Shown here in pieces: positions 11,349 to 25,600 of a DNA stretch of 64,000 bases (positions are counted from its first letter, which is position 1; the number at the start of each line of letters is the position of its first letter). The DNA comes from Neospora caninum Liverpool (taxonomy: Eukaryota > Apicomplexa > Conoidasida > Eucoccidiorida > Sarcocystidae): NCBI RefSeq assembly GCF_000208865.1, contig NC_018395.1, positions 4,698,839 to 4,762,838 of the forward strand. The letters run 5' to 3'. Position numbers and translations under genes: made by a program. The notes beneath the pieces are model-generated. The model had not been told where the DNA came from and did no database searches. It saw nothing but the letters and a program-made list of their open reading frames with translations.

Positions 11349-13115
11349 TCAAGCGTCTGCGGCTGGCTCACTCGTGTGGCCGTTCGTCGCTGTTTCCACG
11401 TGCTTTTCAGCCGACGCGGCTGCCCAGAGGTCGTGTCCTTCCATTTCCTCGTCACCCGCTACACGAAAAACGGGCTCAGGTTCGTCTGAGTTGATTGCCC
11501 CTCCGGAGGACGCGCTGGAGCGTCGGGCAAGCGAGGAGCCGAACGCGGCCGTCCCTTTCAGCGACAACTTCCGCCCCATATTGTGCCCGCTCCCGCCTCG
11601 AGACAGAACCGCCTTGGAGACAAGCCGCTCAATTTCTTCTTCGTGCTCTTTGGCTGCAATTTCTTTCTCCGCTTTTGCTGCCTGCTCGAGCGTCTCTCTC
11701 TCGGCCGCCAACGCCGTCTCCAGCAGAGACTGTGGAGGCGGCTGCTCCTTAGCCAGCTCTGTAGGCGCAGATCCCACGCACGAAACCCGTTTCCAGCTAG
11801 CGAAGCCGCCACGAGACGCGACGTTTGAACCAAATGGAAGGGATCGGCTCGGATCCAAGAGGGGCACGGGACAGAGAAACACGGACGCGCGCGCTTCGTG
11901 GAAAAACTTGGCATGACAACCGAGGTGCGACCCCGACGCGCATGCAGCCACAACTCCACCTTAGCACCGGCGTAGCTCACGGTGACACAGCCACGCAGTG
12001 GGAATCTTTGCGTAAAACGGCTGCCATCGTCCCTGACGGACAGGCGTTGACACCAACTGCCTCACCCCACGCGAATCAACACTTATGCATACGTACGAAA
12101 ACCGCGGCCAGTAAAGGCCCTCCCGGGGTATGGCTCTACGGCGCACTTTTCATGTCGGGACGATCGCAGGCATGGTAGGCGTGACGATGAGTACGCCTAT
12201 TGCTATGAATTGGCACGGAGGCGTAGTTGCCTCGACTCGGCTTCCGAGCACGGTACATGATTTCCGTAGACGCATCGAACCTGAAAAAACTGACCGATTA
12301 CACTCACCAGCCTCAATGGCTTCGTCACGCTCCTCTGCTGCTTCGCCGGCTCCATCTTGAATGGGTTTTCCTTCGGCGACGAGCCGGGCTGAGCGCACGA
12401 GGTTCGAGAGATCTGAGACGTCTTGGGCCGGGGTTGAACCCGCCGCAGGTGCCGTGGTGCTTGCGGGAGGGCGCGGCTCTGAATCATTTGACGCGGCGGC
12501 GGACTCCGTGAATCTCAGGGCAATGATCCGTCTGAAGGTTTGAGCAGGCACCTCAACCACATCCAAAACCGCGTGCCTCGAAGCGAAAGGATCTACGTTC
12601 CACTCGAGTTTTTCCTCAGAACCGACACAAGGACACACACACCTACGGCAATAATGTGTCATTTCCCAAGGACTCTCGCCGAAGCTCCCGGATTATATAC
12701 TACGATAGAGTGTAGGACGCTTTGAAGAGCGATCGTGACTCAGGAGTCTCAAACGTCGGAAAGGAAGAACAGAAAATTTGTTTTCTCCGCACCTGCACAC
12801 CAGCGTCAGCCACTTTCGCTCGTCCGTCAAAAGGAGATCAGCGACGACCTGCGAGAAGCGACAGAAAATCCGGAACAGGAAAAGCTCTTCTTTGCCGAAT
12901 GGCTACCACACATGTGGCGCAGCGTGACAAACTCTGGAACCTTTCCTGTTCACAGTTTGCTTCCACGCTGCTTCGCGACAGTCGTTGTAGGACTCACACG
13001 TGCGCCTCGAATCGGAGATATCTCCTGCGAAAAACTCGACCTTTGGCTGGACACCCATTTGGACACAACCAGATGAACGAGAGCGTACACGTTTATATAC
13101 ACATCTCGCTCTAAA

Positions 13116-13152
<37 letters not shown>

Positions 13153-16100
13153 GTATACATTTGTGAATACTTGTACATCCACGCATGACTCTACAGGAGG
13201 GAGACGACTCGACATGTGCACCTGTTTCAACTATGGGCTGTTGCAGGCGTCTCGGTCTTTCCACCTGTATGGCCGCATGGGGTTACACCTCGCAAGAACC
13301 CTGGCACGGCGCTGTGTCGAGCTTTGCACGCAGTTGCCAGCTTCGGCCCTACCCTTTGAAGCGCAATGCTGTTGAATCTGAGGAAGACGTCGGTTCCGTC
13401 TTCGTTCATGAGCACGGTTTCCCAGACCTCCCGAGTGACCACCGTTCCAGCTTTCGCCGTGGTGAGGCGGCCAGACCTCTCGGGATCTCTCGATTCGCCT
13501 GCGACACCCCGCGCGTTGCCCTCCACCGGCTGGGCGCGTTCGCCTCCGAGCGAGCCCTCGACGATGCGCTGGGGCGTCACGAGGCCTCCAGCCCTCATCA
13601 CGGACGGGCGGCGTTCGTGGCCAGGGGCGAGCCCCGGGAACGGGACGTCTTCGAGGCTGGCGCTGTGCGCCCCGATGCCGCTGCCTCGTTTTCCATCGGG
13701 GCTTGAGTTCTGCTCGCCGCTCGCTCCCGTCGAAGCCCCGTCCTTGTCCGAGGGCGGAAGCAGAGAGGAGGCACTGGAGAATGCGCTGCCTCTTCTGTTT
13801 TGCGTCGCTGACGGAGCCCCTGGGGGAAACGGAGCGAGGTTGTTGGCCTTCCCGCTTTCTCCGTGGGCGCCTGCCGCGCCGCCTCCAGGAGCTGACGCCG
13901 CGTTGAGGAGGCACGAGAGCCGTTTGGAGGGGTTGTGGAGGCAGCCCTGGGAGAGGCGCATGGCCCGTTTGCTTGCCCCAGTCGCCCCCGAGGTCTTGGC
14001 ACTGTCGGGCGCCGTCTCGCCATCAGCGCCTTCGCCCCCCTCGGGGGTCTGTGAGCCGTCTGGCCCGCCGAGACCGATGGACGCCGCGAGCGAGGTGAGG
14101 TCTTCGAGCGAAGGTGGCTCGCACACCTCCAGCACGTCTCGGATAATCAGCTGGTAGATGATTGCGCAGAATTCCTCCAAGGGTTTCCGCCTCGGATACG
14201 CCCGGCACAGCTCGACGGGGTTGAACGGACAGGGGAAGACTGACGCGACTTTCGCCACCATCTGCTCCTCAGGCTGGAGGCGCTCGACTGTGAACATGCA
14301 GTTCGCAATCAGTTCCGGGACGAAGGGTATCGACAGCAGGTCTTCTTTCACAACCATGCCTGTGTACAGCGTCCGGCGTCGCCGTTCGCCGTTCTGGCCT
14401 TCTGGAAGAAGAAAGGCAGGATGCCCTTCCAACGCCGCTCCCTCGTCGGCGGCTTCAACCGCACATTCTGCGTCGGAGTCCCAGTCGAGGTTCCGCGCTG
14501 CCGCCCACCGACGCTTCTTGTAGAGACTCAAACCCTTGAGGTCGGTGGCGTCCAAGTGGACCCACGGCGGGGCATTTTGCAGAAAAGCAAATTCCGCTCG
14601 GGTCAGTTTCCCCCTGCTGATTCGCGCGTCGTCTTCAATTCGCTGACGCTCCGCCACCCCCATTTTCCTTCGGCCCCCCCCGCCTTGTCCTCCATGCGCA
14701 GCTTTGGCGCTCTCAAAATGCACGTGGTGAGGCCAACTGCCCCGCTGCGCCGGCGGGCTGTCTCCACCTTCGTCCCTGTCGCCGGGCGCGGCGCCCGGAG
14801 CCCGCCCGACGCTATCGCAGCCTCGACCGCGCGATCCCCTGTGGGCGCCGTCGTCCCCCTCAGCTTGACCGACCGACGGCGAAGTCGCGGGAACGTCCAC
14901 AGACAGACCGGCGTGGAGACGCTCGCGGTACTTGGACGCCAGATAGAGCTGCGAAGGACACACGTCGGAGCCTGCGCCTGATGCCATGTCGACTCCAGGG
15001 CCGTCGTAGCGGTGGGCGTGCTGCATCAGCTGCTCCTCCATCGCACCCAAATCGAAAGCAGAGAGCGGCGGAGCGTCCAGAGCCAGCGCAGCTGCGTCGG
15101 GCGCACGCACGTTTAGCGGGAGCCGGTCATAAATCGCAGAATGCGTCCACCTGATGCACAAAATCAGCGAGACGAAAAGGCAGAGGAACGGCGCAGAGAT
15201 ATCCAAGGCCCCTGTGCGAAGACGTGAGGGGGAGGAAAGAGGACGGCGTTCAAGAAGAAAAGAGAGAAATCACGCGAAAGACAGGGTACAGGAACAATGG
15301 AGAAGGGATGACAGACAAAGAACAAAGAAGATGCCTAAGGAACACAGAAGCGGAAGGAACGCGTGAGTGCAAAGCTGCCGGACATGAGAGACAGTTCGAA
15401 GGGACGCACCGGTCATTGGGCGCGGGGACAAGCTTTCCTTTGTCGCCTCGCCCTTGTTCTGTCTTTCCCTGAGACGTTGCCTGGGCCTTCGCCAACTCAT
15501 CTCTCTGGAGCCGAACCTTCTCAATTAGTTCGCAAACGCATCTGGCGACTTCGTCATCCTCACGCCGTTCATCTTCTTCGTCCTGACTTTCCTCGTCCTC
15601 GTCGGCTCGATCCGCATCCTCCCTTCCCTCGCGACGGCTACCCGGCGGCACAGCCCCGTCATCCAGCCCTGGACCACTGTCTCCGCGCCGGCGTCCCGAA
15701 TCCCGACGCCCTCGAGGAGACAGTCGAGGCTGTTTCTTCACGCCGCCCTCGGGGGTCAAAACGACTGCCTGCTCCGTCACCAACTTCTTCGCCGTCAGAT
15801 ACGCGTACTTCGGAACACCTACACAGACAGGAGAACGCGGCAAAAACGCCGGGTACCAAAAATTCACCTCTCGGCTTCTATACCGACGTCATTATAAACA
15901 CATAAGAAGATATGCACTTCCACACACTTTCATTCATATATATATATATATATATACATATATATTTGTACAGGTGTCCACATCGGTGCGTAGACATCGA
16001 TTTATGCCGGTGTCGAAATACACTTGCGCATCTGCAGTAGAGTGTTTTATATGTAATAATAAATAGGAGGAAGGTGTTCCTACAATCGCTCACCTGCTGA

Positions 16101-16417
16101 GGCGCGCTGGACATATTCGACAAAGCCTGGATCGAGCCCGCTCTTCCGGATGCTGAGGCAGTGGCTGAGATACTCGGCAGTCTCTTGAAGGCCGAGCTTC
16201 TCTGAAAGCAGCGGTGTCCCAAAACAGGAGAACGGACATGCAAGCGACTCTGTCAAAGAGTGAAACTACAGGCGGAAAGTTCTGGGTCCTTGCATGCATC
16301 GCCGCTGTGTTCGCTGTCTCGCCTCCCAAGACACTCCCCCACAGCACCCAACATCCGGGTTCGACTCGTCCACAAATCACATCAGTCTCCACACCTCCCC
16401 GTATCCCCAGATAAAAA

Positions 16418-16489
<72 letters not shown>

Positions 16490-19400
16490 AATATATATAT
16501 ATATATGTTTTGGATGGCAAACGCTTTTGCTTCGGGGATATGTAGCCTCACTCAGTTCGATTAGGGCATTGTTGTCGCGGGCCATCTGGACGAGTTGCTG
16601 CTGTTCGGGGACATTGTCCGTCGTCTCGCTGAACAGAGAAAAAGGCGACAGGGCGACGCGAGGCGTTCCCGCACGAGAGACGCTACGGCAAGGAGTTTGA
16701 GAATACCGGAAGGTTTTTGCAGCCTTCGGTCCTCACTGGACCAGCCCACAAACACACGCTGGCGATCTGAGGCGGTCGCCTCGAGGGATCCCGTAACAAA
16801 GTGTGGATGTTCGTGCCGCAAAACGCCAGGACGCTCGGCAACACGAACAAGCACACACGGACAGGAGCGCAGCGAAGCTGGAGACGAAACAACTCGAGGC
16901 AAAGCGCGAGAAAACGTGGCAGAGGAAATGAGCCTGGCTCAGCGGCGAGATTTCGTGTGAAGAACGGTTTGGGTCTGTTTGCCTCTCCCAAGGCGCGCAC
17001 GCCGCGTTCGTTCCCGCCACAGGCCGTCTCGTTTTTCGACAGGTTTCGCCGGTTCCTCCCTCCACCTGTCGCGCAGAAGGTTGTCTCCATTTTTTGCGAA
17101 ATGAGGCAACCGACCTGCAGATGAGAACAAAGAGAAGAGGCTGGTAGAATTGAGAAGGGAGCGGTCGGCACAGCGACGTCGGCTGAACGAGGTGCTCCTT
17201 CCCCGAGCTGTCGACGACCGTGCGCGTGCGGTAGCCTTTGCCTAGGAAGAAAAACACATTTTGCGTTTCCGCGCGCACTTGAAGAGCGCCCGAGAAGAAC
17301 GCAGGCCGGAAGCGGCGCGGCGTTGAAGGGTGCGTCTGGGTCTGAGACCCAAAGCGACGAGCGGGCGGGACGATTTCGAGGCCACACCAGAAAGCAACAC
17401 AACAGCAAAACGCAGCGCGGGACACCGACCCAACACAGCCTTTTCCTTTTCTGGGGGCGCAAAGCAAAGACTCCGAGAAACGAGAGCTAGCCGACACGAG
17501 AGACGCGCACAACAGGCATAGACAGGCGCACCCGCGCCCTTCGACCTTTCTGTCTTTTGCACGGTTTGCCGTCTTTGCGAAAGAGATGACAGATCTCGGG
17601 AAGAGCGGAAAACCGGGAATAGGTCGGGTCGAAAGCGAGACAGCACGCGCGAAGGCACAAAGGAGAGAGACGAGGCGCGCCGGTGCTTCACCCAGAGTGA
17701 GGCCGCGGAAGGCTCCGCCGGGGTCTCTGCGGCGGAGAAGAGACAGACACTGGAGGGAGAAGGCGCAAGGACAGGAACAAGGAGAGACTCACACCACCAG
17801 CATTTTCGGGAGTGGAGACGCCGCCATTCTTTCAGATCTTTCATGTCGTTTTCGAGACGATGAGAGCGGCGGACGAGGGAGACGCGCGCAACCATGCGGG
17901 CGACCTTCCAGCTGTCGCGATCCATCTGGAGCCGAAACAGAGGCGAAGACACGAAGCGACAAAGAAGAGATAACAGACAATGGGGACACAGCCCACCTCA
18001 CGGCGGTTGCCGAAAGCCGAGGCGCCAACAGATCGGCACCACAGGGACAACAGAATGCCTGCGGGGAGGCTTGGGGACACAGCGCGGCCAGGACGCGAGG
18101 TCGACATGCGCACATCGCAAACGTGTCAGACAAATCTGAGTTAGCTGTGAGACGCGTGTCTGCTGTGGAGCTCGCTGGATCTCGCAGACTGTGTACTGAG
18201 GCGCACTGGTCTCCGTAAAAAGGTAGGTTTTTGTATTATTCAGCAGCGGCGAGAAGGAAGGCCGGCGCAAACGGAGAGGGGGGTGGACATAGCGGAGAAC
18301 AGAGAAACGGAAGGAAGGGAAGAAAGTCAGACGGCGGAGTGGGACAAGGCATAAAGTAGGAAAGCAGCCAGGAGACTTGGCCGCAGAAAAAGGACGGGGA
18401 GAAGGCACGGGCGGACGACGAGGCGGGGAAGAGCCACATCGAGGCAAGCGGTCGACATCGAGAGAGGAAGGGTGACCACGCGATATGGACATGATCTTCG
18501 CATTTACCTCGGCAAACACTGATGTCCCTGTGCGGACATGCAGGATGATAATTGAACTCTCGTACAGGGTGAAGCCGTTGACTAACGAGGCAATGATTGG
18601 CGCGATGGACTCGCCGCTGCCTCGGGCCTGGAGTTGGAAGGACGGGGAGCAAAGACGCACGAATCACAACAATTCACGAATCGCGTCTGCCGGGAAGAGA
18701 ACAGAAAAAAGAAGGAAAACGATGAACACCTACCACATTGGCCAGGCCCAGTCGAGGGGGCCCCGCGCTGCTGTCATCGGAGTCGTCGGAATCTGAAAGC
18801 GAGGAAACACGAGGCGCAAAAGCGCGAAAAAAAATGAATAGCGAGAAGCAAGGCGCTCAGAAGACAGGACGGAGATGATGATCAGTAAGACCATCAGACA
18901 CCCTCCTTTTATACATTCCGTTGAGACATGTCTCTTTTTCTCTCAGCCAACGGCGAACGCATACTAACTGTGTACACGAACAGATAGAGACACACTGAAG
19001 TTGCGTCGGAGACGGAGATATTTGCTGGTGTGTGCTCCCGTGGCTGGGTCCGATGATGACGCCTGCACAGAGACCCGCGTGTTTCGGGGACATCTGCGCG
19101 ATTTGCTTTACCTGAGGTGTCGTCGTCTGCGGGCGTGGGGATTTTCGTCATCCAGTTGTTCACGGGAGTGATAACGCGAGCAGCAGAAGCCGCTGCCGCC
19201 GCTGCGTCCCCAACCCACTCTGCGGGTTTCAGGAGGAGATTGAAAGCTGGCGACATGATCAGGGGGTGACGCATGCCGCCCTGGAAATCAAGCACATCCG
19301 CGCGCAAACGCGAGAAACTCGTGAAACCCTACGGCCAAGCACCTTGGCTAAGTGCGCGGGCGAAGGTTCAAAGCCGGAGAGAGAGAGCGGCTCCACAGGA

Positions 19401-22400
19401 TCAAACGAAAGAAAGAGAAAAGAGGTGAGAGGCAGAGATGGAAAGTGGAGACACGAGCCGGAAAGGGAGGACTTCCGTCGTTGGCTGTTCAGATTGCTCA
19501 CACAGCGGGAAAGGCTGTTTGCACCCTGGCCTTTGGCATCTGAGACCGTGCAGTGCAAATGACGGTCTCTCGAGGCTCTCTGCTCGACACTTACGTGTCT
19601 TCGTTGATAGCTTTTCAGGTTTTTGAGGCGTTGCTTCAGCATCACCTGGTTCTCTGGCAGCTCGTAGGGCAGCACGAGGCCGTGAATCACGGGCTTCATG
19701 TCCTCCAGGCGCCTGCCACGAGAAGCAAACAGGAAGTTGCGGAACAGAAGGCAGAGAGCAGCGCAAGCAGAAAGGAAAAACGTGGATGCCGTGTACGCTT
19801 TCCAAGGCACCCCAACACATACAGAAATACAGAAACCCTTGAATTGTTGTGCACACACACGCTCTGTCTGTGTCTCCACAGCACACCTCTGTCTTTATCG
19901 CAGTGGGGTTTAGGTCAGGACACTGTCGGATATGAAGAAGGACGTGCCCAGAACGAGGACGGGTGAGCCAAGACCCAAGACAGAGGACACAGAACAGGCA
20001 CTGGGGAGGGGGGAACCGATCCCTTCCTGGACACGCATGCGCATGTGCGAACGCGTGATTCGCAAGCACCGACGCAACGAAACCCACAAAGTTCCCGTAA
20101 ATATCTACCAATATATGTGTATACATATATATACGAATAGATATGTATACGCACAGGCGTTTACAGCCATATATGTATGCAAATGCATTATATAGATATA
20201 TATGGAAAATCGGTATGACGGCTGAGTGTCCGTGACAGTTCACAAATCCAAACCGGACGGGAGTGAACCGATACGGTACAGCGCGCATTGGGAGGTACCC
20301 AGGTGACACGAACAAGCTTCCGTGATGTAGAGAACCCCATGCAAAGCTGAAGAAACCACGCACAAGCGTCTCGGTTGTCGTCTCTCCTGTTGTCGTCTCC
20401 CCCTTGTCTGTTTCTGGATTACTGGGCCTCAAATCTGTTTTCGATTACCAGTGAAAGGAGGGGTGAATCAGCTCTTTGGTGAGGCCGTAGACAGAGTTAT
20501 CGCGGTCAATCTTCGAGTAGCCTTTCTTCTCTCGGTTATCGCTGACACGCCATCGCTGGGCAGAGACACACGACGGGGCATGCAAAACGCGATACTTTTC
20601 GTTCTTCACAGCAACAACAGCGTGAAGAACGAGAACGACAAAACCAAGCGGGGAGTGAGGTGTTTTCCCTGTCTCCCTTCTTGTCACCGAATCATATCTT
20701 TTCTGAGAACTCTCCACAGCCTATAAAGGTCAACTCAATCCTTATAGTTGAAGGGATGTAAAGGTTCCAGGCGGAACAAAAAAAAACAGACTAAGATCCT
20801 TTGTCTCCTATGGGTCTCTGGTGTCTCTGTTCTTAAGCCGCTTCGCTGGCTGCCTCTTCAGAGACGCCACGCTCTTTCCCCTTTCCTCGCCCATGGGGTG
20901 TTCGTTCTCGCCTGCGGCGTCTGTTGCTGTTCTCGCCTCTCTTTTCCCGTTTCGTGCCTAGGGACTGGAGGCGGCTCCTCACCTCAACCATCTCTGTGCA
21001 CAGTTTCCTCCACGCCAGCAAAGGCACGTTTCCGATGTTCATCTGAACGGAGTCCGGCATGTTGCTGATGAAAAACGTTTGCCGCTTTAGGTCTTTTCGC
21101 CCTAACAAGAGAAACCACAGGAGGCAACACAAGCACTTGACCTAAAGCCGCCCCAACACGACGGAACAGTCGACACACAAACCGGCGACTCAGCGTCGCC
21201 TCATACCCCTTGTGTACATGAAGAAATATGCATATATATATATATATATATGTACGCATGCATTTTTGTTCACACATATCCATATTTAGACAGGTACGTA
21301 CACACGCATGTTCGCAGGCTTCCTGACTGAGGTGCCCATACACTACGACGCCGTCGCGATATCCCCATTCTCTCTGTGCCCATGTGAAGACGTCTACAAA
21401 CCAGGGCATCCAATATATATATATATATATATATTGTGGCTGCATGTGGCGCAGAGCCCGGTTTTCGCCTTTCGCATCTTATTGTCTCATGGAGGCGATT
21501 GGAACGATCCCGTTGTTCAGTACGGAATTTCCTAGGAAGCCTGACGCGTCAGAGCCGAAACCAAAAGAGGCAGTGACTGCAGCAATCGTCTCCGGAAGGT
21601 CCGGGTCCGCGAGCCGAGCGATGAAGGAAGAGAGAAGAAGGAAGGAAAGAATCCTCACCAATCTGACCGAGGAGTTTCGCGAGTTCGTGGGTCCCCAAGC
21701 CCTCTTTCCCCTTGATCACCATGACGCCGCCTACAGCCGCAAAAGGCTGCAGCTCTGGCAAAAACGGCTCGTACCTAATCAAGGTACAGCGCACACACAA
21801 AATGGAAAACAAAATGAACAGGTGGAAATGCATGTATGGAAACTGCAGCGCGCCTGCGTACTTCCACATGCATATGCGTGTTGTGCGTAAGGACCGGCAT
21901 TCGCGCCTGCCTGTGTCGAGCTGTCAACGGCACGGTCTTGCTTTTCGCCGTCCAGAGATATTCCATCTGCATGCGTCTCCATACACGGAAGTATGTATAT
22001 ATGTAGAGAAGAACATCCCCAATCGCGGCACCACACTCGATCCTACGCACGCGTTTGACAGCCTGCCTGGGGAAAGAGAGAAAAAGATAAGAGTCCAGAA
22101 GCAGTCTGCGCAGATCCCTCAAAAGAGCATGTCACCAAATGGCATTCACTTGCAGCTAGGCCCTCGCTCCTCTCTACACTTGCGGATCGATTTCAGAAAC
22201 GTCGTTTGTCGAGAAGACCACAAAATCTGCCAACGTTTCTTGCATTCAAACGCGTTTTCAACTTCAGTTCCTACCATTCGTGAGCAAAGAGAGGTCCGGT
22301 CGGCACAGGGTAGTCGAGAGGAGGTCGGAACGCGTTGTACTTGCTGGCTTTGCCGAGAAGCGAACTCTGCTCCAAATACGGAGCAGGCGGCAGCATCACT

Positions 22401-22610
22401 TCTCTCAGCTGCTTCTTGCCACTCCACTGAGGCCACGAGAGCAAGGGATGCTGCAGACGCAAAGCACCACACTCACACGCATCCATCTGCATGCATATAT
22501 GCACATACATACCTTACATATACCTATATATGTATATACATACAAATATTCATATATATATATACATATGGGTATATGCATATATATCTCTACATATGCA
22601 TATACGTCTA

Positions 22611-22652
<42 letters not shown>

Positions 22653-25600
22653 CATGTATAGGTGCTGGGATAGAAGTGAGATGTGTGGTAAGTCTGCCAC
22701 GAAGTGTGTAAGAGTCTGCAGGTGCTGAGACTCATGGGAGGCAGGTTGCGAGGAGCCGCTACCTCACACTTTCTCTCAGCGTCTCGCGCCTGGCGGTCCT
22801 GATTGCGCGAGAGGCGACACCGTGTGGAGGCTAAAGGCGAGCGCGTTCACATCTCGTGTTTCAACGTGATTTTTGTGAATACCCGACAGCAAGGGGTGCT
22901 CTTACGTCTTCCATCACGTCTTTCCTCTGGTTGATCATTACCCCTGTCGGCATGAAAACCTGGACCGGATGCTCTTTGCCCTTTACAAGCATACTCGGAA
23001 GCTGCTTGAACTCGAGGGCGTGACGCGCCGCTTCAAACGTGTTGCTGAACGCGAAAGAAACGGGAAACGCGAAGCGAAAACGTGTAAACAGCAGGCCGCA
23101 AGGCTGCCGGCCGCTCGACGCAAAAGGCAGGACTGACGCTTGAGTTGGGAGCAACGGCAGGCCACACCTCCCACGGGGGAACTCCGCAGTAGCGCAGAAA
23201 AGACCAGGCGCGACTCCCAGGTGCGGAAAAGGTGGCGTTCTCATGGCATCAAAAAAAGTGGAAGGACAGGAAACCGATCCCGTGCCCGGACACCTTACAC
23301 ATCGACAAAGATCTCTCGAGGGCCCGCCTTCGCCATGAGCCGTGCAGCGAGGTTCACGTAGTCGCCCAGAGCCGTGTATTCCTTTCGAATTTCGTTTCCA
23401 ACGGTCTGTTCACACGCGACACAATTTCGACAAAAAAGACCGCCGACACGTCAAAAAAGTCGCTGAGGTCAAGCTGTGGAGGCGCACGGCGATTGACGAC
23501 AGATGCGCACCACCTACGCCCCGACGCCCCGACCACACACACTGCGACAAATCGTTTGATGCTGACATGCATTCCTCTCTCTACACGCACATAGGCATCA
23601 CATATAGGCATATAGCCCCATGCATGCACCATGTATGCGTTTACCTCATCGGCAAAACACATAAGTCATTCAGTAAACAAATTGATGGCATGCGTCTACA
23701 CAGAGTTTGGTACACATGGATATATTCGCATACGCACTATAGATGCGCCTTCTTAGCGCTTCTTCTCTGGGATGCACTAATGCATGTATGTACGAATATA
23801 TAAGAGATGAAGCTTCAACTGGGAAAACCTACCCCACACCAGACTCGTCCACTGGTGATGCCGATACCGGCGTCAAGGCCAAAGACCTTCATTCCGTCGA
23901 TAACGCGCAGCGCAGCCATGATCGCTGGAAAAAGAGAAAAAGGGAGGGGAGAAAGCAGGCCACCGGTCGCGAGAGGCGCGTCGTTTGCGAAGGAACGCCC
24001 TATCTCAGAAACGACCGCGCAGAGGCGCGAAACCATCGGATGACGAAGGAGACAAAGAATCGAAAAGATGCAGAACATCGCGTGCCCGTACCTCGTATCG
24101 GATCGTCCAAATGGTAGACAGGAGGCAGGCCGAACATGACGAGGAGGAGAACGCCTTTGTCATCGACGAGAAATTTGTTGACAGATCCTTCCTGTGAGAT
24201 GCAAACAGGGAAGCCAAAGGAGGCAAACGATGAAGCCAATGAAAACGACGCACTTTGAAGCCGCGCAGAGAGCTCAGTCTCGTCGCCCTCCGCTTCGGGT
24301 CTCCTATCTGTCTTCGTTAGCTTTTTGTTTCTCTCCCTCTGTCCCTCTTTTTTCTCCCTTGTCTCTTTCTGCTTTGCCGCCTCGCGTCTTCCCCCTCTTC
24401 TCGTTTTTGCTGTCTCACCATCGTGTATGCGGCTTTTTGCGTCATTTTCATCAATTTGTGGGCGATAAGACTTCCGGTCCGGGTTGAGACGTCCAGGCCA
24501 CGGACGCATATGAACACAACGGAGACGACGCGTAGCTCGTTCAAGAAAACGTTGCATCCCGTTGTGAGGCGTCGAAACACAGAAGGCGGAATGTAGCTGG
24601 AAAAACGAGGAAAGAAGACACTCGTCGCCACTTCAGGGCGACACGCGCAAAGCCTGCGGATCCCAAGTTCCAGTGCTCAATGTTTTTCCCAGGCCTGGCA
24701 CACACCACGCGCCTTGCATCGACAAAGATACACACCTATCGTGAGTCGACACACACTTGGATATACACGCCTGTAAATACATAAATGTAAACGCACAGGC
24801 GGATAAGAAAGGAAAACTGGTGTATGTGCAAGGTCAGTCAACACACACGAAGACGCGGAAGCATTTTGATTAAGAACTTGCGACGAAATCGGCTGTCGCC
24901 CGTGCATGTAAGTATGTGGACTGGGCCATCCGTATGACACGCATACCACCACCGGTTCAGACGGAGGAGCAGACACGTACATATCGATACACAATCTCTT
25001 CTGGTCCCCGGTGTTCTTCTCTGTGAATACGTGTGTAGGTATTGGAACGTGGGATAGAAGGAACGAAGTCTCCTGCAGGCATTTTGGCCAGGAAGAGAAC
25101 ATGGAATGTGACTTGGGTTTACCGTCTGAGCAAGTCGATGTCGTCAGGCTCCACGTCGATGGGAGCAAGAGGCGGAGGCGGTTGGACGGGCAGCGTTTCC
25201 ACGTCGTCTTCGGTTTGTCCTTTTCGCTTTTCACTTCCCCAGAGCGCACGCGTCGAAGACCTCGACAGACCCACGGCGATACTCTTGGCCTTCTCCGGCT
25301 CGGCTGCATGCAGCCCTTTCACTTTATAGAAGGTGCGCCCTGGAGGGGAGTTGGGCACTTCCTCCAAGTCCGCGGCGCCGGCTAAAGCCAGCGCCACCGA
25401 AGGCGAAACGACTGTCTCGCCCGACCCCGCAAGCGGCTCCGCGATGGAAATCTCCTCAAGAGGCGCGCCGGCAACGACGTATTCCCATCGATCCATGATG
25501 CCTCCGACCTACACAGGCGCACAGAACGTGACCCGACGCAGAGACGAAGAAAGCCTTTGACGAAATCAAACAGAGCGCACATCCACGGATCCTAGCAAAA

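Noticed and set aside
16090..16551. Frames with long Tyr/Ile repeats on both strands
   Set aside because: Translations of the (TA)n microsatellite in a cyclase intron.
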